From: Microvirga sp.
GTDB lineage: Bacteria; Pseudomonadota; Alphaproteobacteria; Rhizobiales; Beijerinckiaceae
DNA: 52,057 bases
Assembly: GCA_031181145.1 (NCBI GenBank)
Contig: JAPSLB010000035.1
Location: forward strand, 1 to 52,057
Direction of reading: 5' to 3'
A program made the position numbers and the translations under genes. Shown piece by piece: positions 51,864-52,057 of the stretch (position 1 is its first letter; each line of letters begins with the position of its first letter). The notes under the pieces were generated by a model. The model was given only the letters and a program-made list of their open reading frames with translations. It had not been told where the DNA came from and made no database searches.

Positions 51864-51892
51864 TTGACGAACGCCCCCGAACGCATTGTAAA
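51864..51892 (+). promoter_or_regulatory. Promoter of tRNA-Gly
   Basis: TTGACG (51864-51869), 17-base spacer, TGTAAA (51887-51892), 12 bases before the mature tRNA. Confidence 0.7.
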
Positions 51893-51903
51893 CAATATCG
51901 TGC

Positions 51904-51978
51904 GCGGGCGTAGTTCAGAGGTAGAACGTCAGCTTCCCAAGCTGAATGTCGTGGGTTCGATTCCCATCGCCCGCTCCA
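51904..51978 (+). tRNA. tRNA-Gly (anticodon CCC), CCA encoded
   Basis: GCGGGCG pairs with CGCCCGC, the anticodon stem TCAGC/GCTGA encloses TTCCCAA, and the T arm holds GGTTCGATTCC. The sequence is very close to the classic bacterial glycine CCC tRNA. CCA is at 51976-51978. Confidence 0.96.
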
Positions 51979-52057
51979 CCTAATCCCTTGATGAATAAAG
52001 TTTTATACGGGCGCATCTCGTACGGATCACGCGCCCCGTCCTACTCTGCGAGATCGG

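Noticed and set aside
1..52057. CRISPR arrays, phage genes, toxin-antitoxin pairs or intact insertion sequences
   Set aside because: No regularly spaced repeats, cas genes, integrase, or transposase frames were found on either strand.
51979..52057. GGGCGC...GCGCCC pairing after tRNA-Gly as terminator
   Set aside because: The arms are 16 bases apart and no T run follows; too weak to call.

Overview
The window looks like chromosomal DNA of a GC-rich alphaproteobacterium of the order Hyphomicrobiales (Rhizobiales), close to Microvirga/Methylobacterium. This rests on gene content and order (ftsH-glmM, serC-serA with a serC-type leader, gcrA, rpoH next to rluD, phoR-pstSCAB-phoU-phoB, argD-argF-hslO, apaG-argE, a two-domain dCTP deaminase), on a sigma-EcfG-type promoter, and on nested palindromic intergenic repeats of a kind I associate with this group. 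No database was searched, so the genus is an inference.

Layout. 1-17 kb is mainly housekeeping: the ftsH tail, glmM, an outer-membrane beta-barrel protein, a reverse-strand RND efflux pair, the serine genes serC and serA, purU, an EamA exporter, a class I glutamine amidotransferase, a small lipoprotein, purA with a terminator-like hairpin just before its start, and a membrane protein following purA. 16.8-19.2 kb holds rpoH, rluD and tRNA-Glu(CTC). 19.2-22.1 kb is accessory DNA: palindromic repeats, remnants of a carbohydrate-binding domain and of a family 7 polysaccharide (alginate) lyase, an AT-rich stretch, a small membrane protein, and a compact unit of three tiny genes bounded by a consensus GGAAC-N16-CGTT promoter and a factor-independent terminator.

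22.1-31 kb carries a complete TRAP transporter (dctP-dctQ-dctM order in transcription), metZ with a 12-bp palindrome just upstream, rfbD, a small unknown gene, an MFS transporter and a lytic transglycosylase whose end overlaps the MFS gene. 31-34.7 kb is a cobalamin block: btuB behind a cobalamin riboswitch, divergent btuF, and cobU. A PAS-PAS-HWE sensor kinase and a YbhN/LPG-synthase-like membrane protein follow. 37.4-44.2 kb is the phosphate-starvation system: PhoR, three Pho-box repeats at 11-bp spacing, PstSCAB, PhoU and PhoB, closed by a 26-bp perfect inverted repeat shared with the convergent gcrA. 45.2-50.1 kb holds argD-argF-hslO behind a strong promoter and an attenuator-like leader, then the reverse-strand pair apaG-argE. 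The window ends with the dCTP deaminase and tRNA-Gly(CCC).

How genes work together: SerC and SerA catalyse consecutive steps of serine synthesis; ArgD, ArgF and ArgE supply arginine synthesis; BtuB, BtuF and CobU take up and process corrinoids; PhoR/PhoB with Pst and PhoU sense and import phosphate. The least explained and most interesting element is the predicted stress-induced three-peptide operon at 21.5-22.1 kb; next are the argD and purA leaders and the operator-like palindromes near metZ, the RND pump and the lytic transglycosylase.
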